The notes under the pieces were generated by a model. The model saw nothing but the letters and a program-made list of their open reading frames with translations. It was not told the origin of the DNA and did not search any database. A stretch of DNA of 5,811 bases from Faecousia sp. (GTDB lineage Bacteria > Bacillota > Clostridia > Oscillospirales > Oscillospiraceae): positions 1-5,811 of the forward strand of contig JARHYV010000155.1 in assembly GCA_029258495.1 (NCBI GenBank), given 5' to 3'. Within the stretch, counting starts at the first letter, position 1, and each line of letters starts with the position of its first letter. The position numbers and the translations under genes are program-made. Shown here piece after piece: positions 1 to 5,141 of the stretch.

Positions 1-161
1 TCACCGCTGAGTAATTTGGATATGATATGCGCGATCATGAGGAAGGGAATCATCTGGCACAGTGCACCGATGATCGCCAGAATGATGCTCAGGATATAGA
101 ATTTGCGTTTTTGTCCTGCAAATTCCATGATCCAGGTAAAGGCTCCTTTTTCTTTTTTCAT
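1..161 (-). CDS. ABC exporter half-transporter, N-terminal fragment (runs off the left edge)
   Basis: Only the first 53 codons are inside the window. They read MKKEKGAFTWIMEFAGQKRK, followed by a long hydrophobic helix (about residues 22-50). A short basic stretch ending in a 'FAGxK' motif just before the first helix is typical of the transmembrane domain of fused permease-ATPase exporters (COG1132/MsbA-like, including YbtP/YbtQ-like pairs in Clostridia). The start is fixed by AAGGAGG at 169-175, 7 nt upstream of ATG. The gene lies downstream of a TetR repressor on the same strand with a 177-bp gap, a common arrangement for exporters controlled by their neighbour. The ATPase motifs lie outside the window, so the class is inferred from the N-terminus and context. 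The substrate cannot be told. Confidence 0.75.
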   Translation of the reverse strand, partial: MKKEKGAFTWIMEFAGQKRKFYILSIILAIIGALCQMIPFLMIAHIISKLLSG

Positions 162-298
162 TGAATGACCTCCTTGCTTTGACATAGTTTTTGGTACGAT
201 ACGGAAGGGTACGAGATGGAACGGATCAGATTTTCCGGAACAGGGGAGAAATGCATGTTGAAGATATAATTGGCTATTGAGAAAATAATCGGGGGATG

Positions 299-314
299 GT
301 TAGTTTGGACTAAC
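299..314. promoter_or_regulatory. 16-bp palindrome between tetR and the ABC gene, possible operator
   Basis: GTTAGT-TTGG-ACTAAC is a perfect 6-bp inverted repeat around a 4-nt centre, about 140 bp upstream of the ABC start codon. It does not have the same half-sites as the tetR promoter palindrome. It may be an operator for a second regulator (TTAG..CTAA half-sites recall DtxR/IdeR-type metal repressors) or a variant TetR site. I see no convincing minus-strand -35/-10 pair beside it, so its role is an inference. Confidence 0.45.
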
Positions 315-338
315 TATAATTCAAAGAATTGAGGGGTC

Positions 339-956
339 TTAAAACCCCAAAACTCTTTCCCAGCCTGCCTCGTAGAAATCGACAAGCTGTCTGATGTATT
401 CGGACGTATTTTCCTTGGGGATCTCGTGAACGACCATTTCAAAATAGGCGCAGAACATGCCGCTGGTGAGCATGTGCTCCAGTTGGGGGTGGATCGTGTT
501 CATGGGGATCCCGTTCAGATCCATGGTTTCTGAAAAATCCCGGGTGGCATCGCTGTTCATCTGGGTCATGTCGTGGATGAGGTTTTCGTACACGGTTCCC
601 TCGGAGCAGCACAAGATCAGCTTGAATGCGTAAAAATGCCCATAAATGTAGTCTGTCATCTGGGTCATACATTCGATGGTGTATTCGGTCATGCATGTCC
701 GCTGTTCATTGGGAGCCTTGTTGTGAAAATTCTCCAGTACTACCCGGTACATATGAAGGATATGCTCATAATGTTCGCATACAAGAGAATCGAACAATTC
801 ATCCTTGCTTTTGAAGTAACCGTAGAATGCACCGGTGGTGACACCGGCTTTCTTGACGATATTCCGCAGAGAAGCCCCCTGAAAGCCCTTCTGGAGAAAC
901 TCTTGATACGCAGCTGATCGTATGTTGTCTAAGGTGGAACGGTCTGTTTCTCCCAT
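339..956 (-). CDS. TetR/AcrR-family transcriptional repressor
   Basis: A 205-residue protein, the usual length for the family. The N-terminal DNA-binding domain spans about residues 8-56. The helix-turn-helix (residues 29-48, SLRNIVKKAGVTTGAFYGYF) and the following FKSKDELF segment are the classic TetR_N signature. The remainder (about 60-205) is a helical ligand and dimer domain rich in Met, Cys and aromatics with no recognisable ligand class. The start is supported by AGGAGG at 964-969. A consensus promoter with a perfect palindrome on its -10 box lies directly upstream, so autorepression is very likely. The next gene downstream on the same strand is an ABC exporter half, so the likely job is to derepress export when an inducer binds. 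No strong terminator separates the two. A weak GGGGT/ACCCC hairpin (333-348) covers the stop codon. Confidence 0.95.
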   Translation of the reverse strand: MGETDRSTLDNIRSAAYQEFLQKGFQGASLRNIVKKAGVTTGAFYGYFKSKDELFDSLVCEHYEHILHMYRVVLENFHNKAPNEQRTCMTEYTIECMTQMTDYIYGHFYAFKLILCCSEGTVYENLIHDMTQMNSDATRDFSETMDLNGIPMNTIHPQLEHMLTSGMFCAYFEMVVHEIPKENTSEYIRQLVDFYEAGWERVLGF

Positions 957-975
957 TTGCAGCCCTCCTAAAAAA

Positions 976-1003
976 TATAACGCTGTTATGTAACAGCGTT
1001 ATA
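976..1003. promoter_or_regulatory. Perfect 28-bp palindromic operator of the TetR gene
   Basis: On the minus strand TATAACGCTGTTA is followed by CA and then its exact reverse complement TAACAGCGTTATA. These are 13-bp arms around a 2-nt centre with no mismatch. It overlaps the -10 box (1001-1006) and covers the transcription start region of tetR. This is the expected place and geometry for TetR-dimer autorepression. Confidence 0.9.
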
Positions 1004-1029
1004 ATACCAGATCCGGATTTGTTTGTCAA
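1001..1029 (-). promoter_or_regulatory. Sigma-A promoter of tetR
   Basis: The -35 TTGACA (1024-1029) is a perfect consensus. It is followed by a 17-bp spacer and -10 TATTAT (1001-1006, 5 of 6). The initiation site should fall near 994, inside the palindromic operator. The -35 box overlaps the last codons and stop of the upstream gene (stop at 1026-1028). Confidence 0.92.
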
Positions 1030-1472
1030 GTATTTTCGTTGGAGATCACATCATTTGGATGAACGGCATCGGGAGATACGCTTTTCAGCAGCAGAGTTAC
1101 AGGTGCATCTACTGCAGCCGATCTTCGTGTCTGAACGACCTCGATCCCATCGACTTTGGTGTGCAATGTGTTTCCGTTACGGTCGCGGATCACAATGGGT
1201 TCATGTACGATCAAACGCCCATCCAGTTTGCCGAGAACCTTGCAGCCGTGTTTTTTCAGAGGAATTACCTCTTCAATGCGCATCTCCCCTTTGACAAATT
1301 TGTCTTTTCCGAAGAATTCCATGAAAAAGGCAACAAATGCCACACACGACATGATACCGAGTCCCCATGTGAGCATACAGCGTACGCTCCACTGGCGTTC
1401 CAGAGGATGCAGGAGAAAAGCGCCTGCCAGACATACAAGGCCGATGGCAAGCCATTTGAGTTTGTGTTTCAT
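1026..1472 (-). CDS. Membrane-anchored protein with an EF-Tu domain-II-like module
   Basis: A 148-residue protein. The chosen start (MKHKLKWL) has GGGAGG at 1478-1483, 5 nt upstream; a longer reading from 1526 adds 18 residues with no ribosome site. Two hydrophobic segments (about residues 7-21 and 33-54) form a helical hairpin. The rest (about 59-145) resembles the second beta-barrel domain of translational GTPases (EF-Tu/IF-2/SelB, PF03144-like). In order these are GEMRIEEV, a G-x4-G turn at 76-81, HEPIVIRD at 90-97, TKVDGIEVV at 105-113, APVTLLLKSV at 123-132, and NDVISN at 140-145. In EF-Tu the matching strands read xDEVEI, T-x-TGIEMF, GDxVGLLLRG and GQVLA. There is no G domain or P-loop. 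Cellular role is unknown. The gene has its own promoter and sits between folC and tetR. Existence of the gene is sure; the domain call is by eye. Confidence 0.75.
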   Translation of the reverse strand: MKHKLKWLAIGLVCLAGAFLLHPLERQWSVRCMLTWGLGIMSCVAFVAFFMEFFGKDKFVKGEMRIEEVIPLKKHGCKVLGKLDGRLIVHEPIVIRDRNGNTLHTKVDGIEVVQTRRSAAVDAPVTLLLKSVSPDAVHPNDVISNENT

Positions 1473-1514
1473 AAGAACCTCCCAAGTCATTTCTGCATGA
1501 AGATTTCTATATAT

Positions 1515-1543
1515 AGTATAGCACACTGCGGCACAGGTTGCAA
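1515..1543 (-). promoter_or_regulatory. Extended -10 promoter of the EF-Tu-domain-II-like gene
   Basis: The -10 TATACT (1515-1520) is preceded by TGC, giving an extended -10. A 17-bp spacer separates it from TTGCAA (1538-1543, 4 of 6 to the -35 consensus). The predicted leader is short, about 35 nt. It lies between the hairpins downstream of folC and the gene, so the gene can be transcribed independently of the folate operon. Confidence 0.72.
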
Positions 1544-1581
1544 CGAACAGAGCTGCTTACACCTTTGCGCAAGCAGCTCTG
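1541..1581 (-). terminator. Stem-loop downstream of folC, weak terminator candidate
   Basis: A perfect 11-bp inverted repeat (CAGAGCTGCTT at 1548-1558 with AAGCAGCTCTG at 1571-1581) encloses a 12-nt loop. On the minus strand it is followed by TTCGTTG rather than a real U-run. It may be a weak intrinsic terminator or a 3'-end-stabilising hairpin of the folT-folC mRNA. It sits directly upstream of the next gene's promoter, a sensible boundary. Confidence 0.5.
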
Positions 1582-1590
1582 GGGAATGTG

Positions 1591-1618
1591 GTGTATAACG
1601 GGCGACCCGTGAATACAC
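1591..1618 (-). repeat. Imperfect hairpin just past the folC stop codon
   Basis: GTGTAT (1591-1596) pairs with ATACAC (1613-1618), and ACGGG (1598-1602) pairs with CCCGT (1606-1610) around a CGA triloop. A small internal loop separates the two helices. It begins 8 nt after the folC stop. It has no U-tract, so transcript end protection is more likely than termination. Confidence 0.45.
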
Positions 1619-1625
1619 GAGATGA

Positions 1626-2900
1626 TCAAAGCTGCTCCAGTGCGTCCTTGATCGAGCCAATCATATACAGAGAGCCGAAACAGAGGACAACACCGTCTGT
1701 ACCGGCAGCTTTCAGCGCGGATGCAACACCGTCCTCGATTTTGTCATAAGCAGCCGCAGGAATGCCGGAGGTATCGGACAGGTACTGTGCCAGTTGGGCA
1801 GCCTCCAGTTTCCGGGGGTTGGGAGGTGTGACGCAGATAAACTGTTTTACATAGGGCATGACAGGCTGATACATGTCGGCATAATCCTTATCTGCCAGCA
1901 CACCGGTGAGAACCACAAGCTCCTTGCCTGGCAGATAATCCCGGATATTCTGCACCAGAGCCTCGATACACTGGGGGTTGTGACCGCCGTCAATGATAAA
2001 CAGTGGGTCACGGCGCATGATATCAAATCGTCCCGGCCAGCGGACATCCCGAAGACCATCACGGATATTTTGTTCGGTGATGTTCCAGCCCAATTCCATC
2101 AGGGTGTCTGCGACTGCGAGCACAACGGCTGCATTATGCAGCTGATGATTTCCAAGAAGGGGCAGGAACAGATCCTTTCGGCAGCCGCAATGGAAGGTCT
2201 GACCTTCAAGACTGTGGGATACGGACTGGAGTGAGTCAAAATCCGCTTTTTTCAGCTGAACATGCCGTTGATCGCAGATGCGCTCGAAGACGGCCTCTAC
2301 CCCAGGGGCACCCCGATAAACCACGGCATGACCGCCCTCTTTGAAGATGCCTGCCTTTGTTTCTGCGATCTCCTCCAAGGTGTTGCCCAGTACATCGGTA
2401 TGATCAAGACCGATGTTGGTAATGACGGCGACCTCCGGGACTTCGATCACATTGGTGGAGTCCAGTGCGCCGCCCATTCCCACTTCCAGCACCACGATAT
2501 CGCAGTTTCTCCGCTTGAAAAACTCAAAGGCGATGCAGCACACCAGTTCAAATTCCGTGGGACTTTCAGCCATGGACTCAGCCAGAGGCTTTACATATTC
2601 CGTGATCTCCGACAGCTCTTCATCGGTGATCTCGACACCGTCCACCTGCATCCGCTCGTGGAAACGGTAGATGTAGGGAGAGGTATACAGACCGGTTCGA
2701 TAGCCGGCCTTGCGCAGGATCGAGGCAGTCATGGCAGCGGTGCTGCCCTTACCGTTTGTGCCGGCGATGTGGACGAATTTGGTCTGTTTTTCCGGATTGC
2801 CCATCAGACGCAGCAGCTCTTGGGTGCGTCCGAGACCCGGTATCGTGCCTTTCCAGCAGACGGAGTGGATATATGCGATGGCATCATTTGCGTTCATCAT
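1626..2900 (-). CDS. folC: Bifunctional folylpolyglutamate synthase / dihydrofolate synthase
   Basis: An ATP-dependent cytosolic ligase of the Mur ligase superfamily. It joins glutamate to the gamma-carboxyl of folates, which retains them in the cell, and in many bacteria also makes dihydrofolate from dihydropteroate. Its 424 residues are the normal length. Visible motifs in order: the P-loop GTNGKGS (47-53), LYTSPY (71-76), LEVGMGGALDSTN (138-150), IGLDH (163-167), ETKAGIFK with the probable carbamylated Lys182, LLGNHQLHNA (248-257), WPGRFD (288-293) at the domain junction, IIDGGHNP (302-309), and a C-terminal CFGSLYMIG. All key elements are intact. The start has AAGAAGG at 2910-2916; Met1 or Met2 could initiate. 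It lies 60 bp downstream of a probable folate ECF S component on one riboswitch-controlled transcript. Whether it carries both activities or only the polyglutamylation step cannot be told from sequence. Confidence 0.97.
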   Translation of the reverse strand: MMNANDAIAYIHSVCWKGTIPGLGRTQELLRLMGNPEKQTKFVHIAGTNGKGSTAAMTASILRKAGYRTGLYTSPYIYRFHERMQVDGVEITDEELSEITEYVKPLAESMAESPTEFELVCCIAFEFFKRRNCDIVVLEVGMGGALDSTNVIEVPEVAVITNIGLDHTDVLGNTLEEIAETKAGIFKEGGHAVVYRGAPGVEAVFERICDQRHVQLKKADFDSLQSVSHSLEGQTFHCGCRKDLFLPLLGNHQLHNAAVVLAVADTLMELGWNITEQNIRDGLRDVRWPGRFDIMRRDPLFIIDGGHNPQCIEALVQNIRDYLPGKELVVLTGVLADKDYADMYQPVMPYVKQFICVTPPNPRKLEAAQLAQYLSDTSGIPAAAYDKIEDGVASALKAAGTDGVVLCFGSLYMIGSIKDALEQL

Positions 2901-2928
2901 AGTTTCATACCTTCTTAATTTGTAGGAT

Positions 2929-2943
2929 CCGACGATCCGTCGG
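2929..2943 (-). repeat. Hairpin between folT and folC
   Basis: A perfect 6-bp stem (CCGACG with CGTCGG) has a 3-nt loop in the 60-bp gap between the two folate genes. No U-run follows, so it is not an intrinsic terminator. It could stabilise or process the mRNA, or set relative expression of the two genes. Confidence 0.4.
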
Positions 2944-2960
2944 TGAATGAAATCGGGGAC

Positions 2961-3548
2961 TTATTGAGGCTGTGCTGAGGTCTTGGCAGCCGGAACCAGT
3001 TTGGTGCGGCGCAGAGCACTCAGGATCGGCATGGCAACCAGTCCGGTGGAGATGACCACCACCTGATTGGTGAAGATCCGAACACCCAAAACACCGAAAA
3101 TCAATGCATAGGTGTAATATCCGTAAATCAGAGAGTCGATATAGTAAACGATGGTGTTGAGCAGGGATGTGACAAGTCCGGCAAACATGCAGCTGCCGAA
3201 GTAGAACAGCGGCTTGCGGGCATTGAAGATGTGCTCCAAGGACATATATTTTTTGAACATGACAGCAGACAGACCGATCAGCATCGGCTGAATGGCAGGG
3301 GGAAGGATCCACAGCAGCGTGGTTGGGGTGAAGCCGAATTTGAGCATCTGCTCAAGAAAAGCACCGCCAAAGCCCACCAGAAATGCGTCCCAGGGGCCAA
3401 ACAGCATTGCGGCGATCACACCGGGCAGTGATGCAAAGGTGATCTTGATACCGCCGATGGTGATGCTGAACATGCTCAGCACCGAAAAAAACGCGATGAG
3501 AATGGCATCCAGAGCGATGCGCTTGATGGGAAACCTGTTTTTTTGCAT
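2961..3548 (-). CDS. folT: ECF transporter S component, probable folate-binding FolT
   Basis: A 195-residue integral membrane protein with about six hydrophobic segments and a short basic N-terminus (MQKNRFPIKRIALDAILIAF). This matches the size and layout of substrate-binding S components of energy-coupling factor transporters (PF12822-like). The stretch from about 38 to 93 carries the typical family pattern: a conserved Pro-Gly and FGP turn, a Gly-rich helix, then FGFTPTTLLW. S components work with a shared EcfA-EcfA'-EcfT module, which is not encoded here. Folate specificity is inferred from two facts: the leader carries a tetrahydrofolate riboswitch, and folC is next on the transcript. The sequence alone proves only an S component. 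ATG follows AGGAGG (3557-3562) at 8 nt, and that ribosome site is buried in a hairpin. The C-tail is polar and rich in Lys, Ala and Gln. Confidence 0.87.
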   Translation of the reverse strand: MQKNRFPIKRIALDAILIAFFSVLSMFSITIGGIKITFASLPGVIAAMLFGPWDAFLVGFGGAFLEQMLKFGFTPTTLLWILPPAIQPMLIGLSAVMFKKYMSLEHIFNARKPLFYFGSCMFAGLVTSLLNTIVYYIDSLIYGYYTYALIFGVLGVRIFTNQVVVISTGLVAMPILSALRRTKLVPAAKTSAQPQ

Positions 3549-3582
3549 AAAAAATGCCTCCTAAAAGTTTTGGAGGAGGTTG
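3549..3582 (-). promoter_or_regulatory. Riboswitch expression platform: Shine-Dalgarno sequestering hairpin with U-run
   Basis: The folT ribosome site AGGAGG (3557-3562) lies in the 3' arm of a hairpin. CCTCC (3572-3576) pairs with GGAGG (3557-3561), and AAA/TTT pairs inside around a tiny loop. An alternative register uses 3574-3579. The hairpin is followed by CATTTTTT before ATG, so it could block translation and also resemble an intrinsic terminator. The 5' arm is part of CAACCTCC (3575-3582), complementary to GGAGGTTG in the aptamer. Confidence 0.75.
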
Positions 3583-3654
3583 GGGTGGATATTCGACTGT
3601 ACACATCAATATGAGCTGGCTGGCCAGACGGCATCACGATGGAAACCCTGTGTG

Positions 3655-3747
3655 ATTGCGGATGCGGAATAACACCGCGGAAACAAGTTCCTTCGCCCGG
3701 CGGCAACCTCCCATCCGTCCGGTACTTAACGCGTTATCCCTACTCAT
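3655..3747 (-). ncRNA. Tetrahydrofolate (THF, folT-type) riboswitch aptamer
   Basis: The minus strand matches the THF riboswitch (RF01831) block by block. GAGTAG is followed by a P2 arm GGATAAC (3733-3739), then the hallmark GCGTTAAGT. P3 is CCGG-A-CGG with CCGCCGG (3715-3722 and 3697-3703), closing a loop containing ATGGGAGGTTG. Next come CGAAG, a P4 hairpin GGAAC/TTTCC (3679-3691), GCGGTG, the second P2 arm GTTATTCC (3666-3673), and the conserved GCATCCG (3659-3665). The order and invariant segments agree with the well-studied Eubacterium siraeum aptamer as I recall it. The P1 helix looks very weak here: AGTAG is flanked by sequence that pairs poorly with the segment after GCATCC. The element precedes a transporter gene, as in most known examples. 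Reduced folate should switch the operon off. Confidence 0.93.
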
Positions 3748-3749
3748 GC

Positions 3750-3798
3750 GATGGTTGATGTGTGATTTGGAGCAGCAAGATCGCTGCGCCTCAACATC
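3750..3798 (-). promoter_or_regulatory. Extra stem in the folT leader, upstream of the aptamer
   Basis: GATGTTGA (3791-3798) can pair with TCAACCATC (3750-3758) in eight base pairs with one bulge. It encloses a smaller hairpin GCAGC/GCTGC within about 3770-3787. It begins at the predicted transcript start. It may protect the 5' end or insulate folding of the aptamer. Confidence 0.45.
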
Positions 3799-3802
3799 CC
3801 TT

Positions 3803-3830
3803 ATTCTAGCGAAAATTTCCGAAATAGCAA
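3803..3830 (-). promoter_or_regulatory. Promoter of the folT-folC operon
   Basis: The -10 TAGAAT (3803-3808, 5 of 6) and -35 TTGCTA (3825-3830, 4 of 6) are 16 bp apart. Initiation near 3796 gives a leader of about 250 nt that contains the upstream stem, THF aptamer and expression platform. The stretch upstream (3831-3932) is AT-rich at first and holds no gene that I can see. Confidence 0.68.
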
Positions 3831-3932
3831 TAGGAAAATAGAAAAAAATGTAATATTTTGAAAAGTGCGTTCGAGGCAGAGGGAATGTTAGCGGTATCGG
3901 TAAAGAAGAGATCGAATTGGATAAAGCGGCCA

Positions 3933-3969
3933 TAAAAATTGGCAGGTCACCAAGGGTAGGTGACCTGCC
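3933..3969 (-). terminator. Rho-independent terminator of the small membrane protein operon
   Basis: A perfect 11-bp stem (GGCAGGTCACC with GGTGACCTGCC, 3941-3951 and 3959-3969) has a 7-nt loop. It is followed on the minus strand by AATTTTTA. It lies 24 bp past the stop codon at 3993 and separates this unit from the folate operon. Confidence 0.95.
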
Positions 3970-3992
3970 TGAATGGTCTTTAAGATACCGAA

Positions 3993-4388
3993 TTAATCTT
4001 CGGAAACAATACCGTCGAACTTGCCGGAGATCAGAGGGATGTTTGCCTTTTCCTTCTTCATGACCTTCATGGCGGCGATGATGCCGACGATGAAGACAGC
4101 CAGATCAACCAGACCGGTTGCAATTCTGATGATGTCATGGATCATGGAGAAGATGACATTGCTGGGGAACAGACCCAGCAGGGTTCTAACGACATCCATT
4201 GCACTGGAGAACAGAGGTGCTGCAAAGGACAAGACAACAGCCTCTGCGCTCTGACCTGCCAAGGACTTATCCTGACACAGGAAGATGATGGCGCCCATGC
4301 ACAGCAGGCTGATCAGAGTAGAGCCAAGTGCAGCGGCCAGAAAGGAGATTGCCAGCAAAAAATAAGTGTTGATTTTTTTGGTGTTCAT
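3993..4388 (-). CDS. Small membrane protein, second gene of the pair, with a DUF4870-like tail
   Basis: A 131-residue protein of unknown function. The chosen start (MNTKKINTYF) follows AGGAAGGAAG by 8 nt; a longer reading from 4427 lacks a ribosome site and would overlap the preceding gene's stop. Hydrophobic segments lie at about 9-37 and 88-107, with a less hydrophobic stretch (48-80) between them that could be amphipathic. The C-terminus, KEKANIPLISGKFDGI, resembles the ending of its upstream neighbour (KLPLIGDIDIFKKI) and the PLIG ending of Tic20/DUF4870 proteins. This suggests the two genes are divergent paralogues or partners. They are 35 bp apart, share one promoter and end at one terminator. 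The membrane location is visible; the family link is tentative. Confidence 0.72.
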   Translation of the reverse strand: MNTKKINTYFLLAISFLAAALGSTLISLLCMGAIIFLCQDKSLAGQSAEAVVLSFAAPLFSSAMDVVRTLLGLFPSNVIFSMIHDIIRIATGLVDLAVFIVGIIAAMKVMKKEKANIPLISGKFDGIVSED

Positions 4389-4423
4389 AATAAATACTTC
4401 CTTCCTAAAATATCCTTCAAAGA

Positions 4424-4900
4424 TCAATTCTCGCCCTTGATTTTCTTGAAGATGTCAATATCTCCGATGAGGGGCAGCTTAAAGACCGTGTTGTTGTAGG
4501 CACGAACCATACCGATCACGATCAAAACAGCTACGGCCAAAGAAAAGACGACAATAACGACATTAAGAATTTTTGAAATGCCGTAAGGCAGCAGATCAAC
4601 GACCAAATTCAACAGTCTGATGCAGACAAGAGTGATCAGCGCAAGCAGACCCTGATTCATACAGCTGTGCGTGACCTCGCTCTTGTTAGCGTCACCGGTC
4701 AAAGCAGGAATGAAAAACAGAACCGGGCAGTATCCCAAACATGCCATCAGATTCTTTTCGGCGGCAGGCTGTGCAACAGTATTCTCGGTGGCAGTGGCCT
4801 GTGTGGTCGTATTTGCTGCAGCTGCAGGTTCTGTGACGGAGGATTCCGCAGTGGCGGGTTGTGCAACAGCATCCTGTTGCTGATTGAGTTCTTCGTTCAT
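4424..4900 (-). CDS. DUF4870/Tic20-like small membrane protein with a low-complexity N-terminus
   Basis: A 158-residue protein. Residues 1-49 are a polar, disordered-looking tail made almost only of Ala, Thr, Gln, Glu, Pro and Asn, with the near-repeat AVAQPA / TVAQPA at 11-16 and 41-46. The membrane part then begins with NLMACLGYCPVLFFIPAL (50-67), then CMNQGLLALITLV (80-92), and a long hydrophobic segment (about 108-132). It ends in KLPLIGDIDIFKKIKG. The pattern of a first helix with a Pro break, a conserved NQGL at the second helix, and a PLIG ending fits DUF4870 proteins, usually found with cytoplasmic zinc-ribbon or disordered tails. Function is unknown. The start follows AAAGGAG at 9 nt. 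Four Cys lie in or near the membrane segments. First gene of a two-gene operon with a long leader. Confidence 0.78.
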   Translation of the reverse strand: MNEELNQQQDAVAQPATAESSVTEPAAAANTTTQATATENTVAQPAAEKNLMACLGYCPVLFFIPALTGDANKSEVTHSCMNQGLLALITLVCIRLLNLVVDLLPYGISKILNVVIVVFSLAVAVLIVIGMVRAYNNTVFKLPLIGDIDIFKKIKGEN

Positions 4901-4982
4901 ATAGATGTTCTCCTTTCTATTTTGACCTCAGCCGCAGGAAAGTTGCACACGACCAAGGACAACTACATGATAAAAGCATTTC

Positions 4983-5051
4983 TGCAAACAAGGAATCATC
5001 CGGATCCAGAGAAAACGGCAGATCAGACAGCCGCCGGTCATCCTTGCTGCA
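4983..5051 (-). ncRNA. Candidate structured RNA element in the 5' leader of the DUF4870-like operon
   Basis: Nested complementary segments form one extended stem-loop. TGCA (4983-4986) pairs with TGCA (5048-5051), CAAGGA (4989-4994) with TCCTTG (5041-5046), CCGG (5000-5003) with CCGG (5034-5037), and CGGC (5016-5019) with GCCG (5030-5033) around a 10-nt loop. Internal loops separate the helices. It sits mid-way in a leader of about 235 nt between promoter and ribosome site. I do not recognise it as any known riboswitch or leader. Because the segments are nearly self-complementary it could fold on either strand; the promoter favours the minus strand. Confidence 0.45.
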
Positions 5052-5141
5052 ATGGGAAATCTGCATAGGATGGGGAATACTTAAATTCAATCAAAATCAC
5101 CAAAATAAGTGATAGGAGATTGTGCGTTTTTTGTTTTTTGT

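Noticed and set aside
315..320. Plus-strand TATAAT next to the 16-bp palindrome as a rightward promoter
   Set aside because: No -35 lies 16-18 bp upstream and no rightward gene follows.
319..348. AATTC/GAATT and GGGGT/ACCCC hairpins at the end of tetR as a terminator
   Set aside because: The stems are short and no U-run follows on the minus strand, so termination between tetR and the ABC gene is not supported.
573..917. Plus-strand open frame opposite tetR
   Set aside because: It is antisense to a clear TetR gene, has no ribosome site, and gives no recognisable protein.
1023..1598. Plus-strand open frame of 191 codons opposite the EF-Tu-domain-II-like gene
   Set aside because: It is longer than the minus-strand gene but lacks a ribosome site and any domain pattern. 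The minus frame has an RBS, a promoter and a coherent membrane-plus-barrel protein.
2262..2918. Plus-strand open frame of 218 codons opposite folC
   Set aside because: It is a shadow of the high-confidence folC frame; no ribosome site or domain.
4917..5066. A 49-codon minus-strand reading frame in the leader, beginning MQISHCSKDD and stopping just before the ribosome site at 4909-4916
   Set aside because: There is no Shine-Dalgarno before its ATG, the composition is not protein-like, and it overlaps the candidate RNA structure. A leader peptide cannot be excluded but is not supported.
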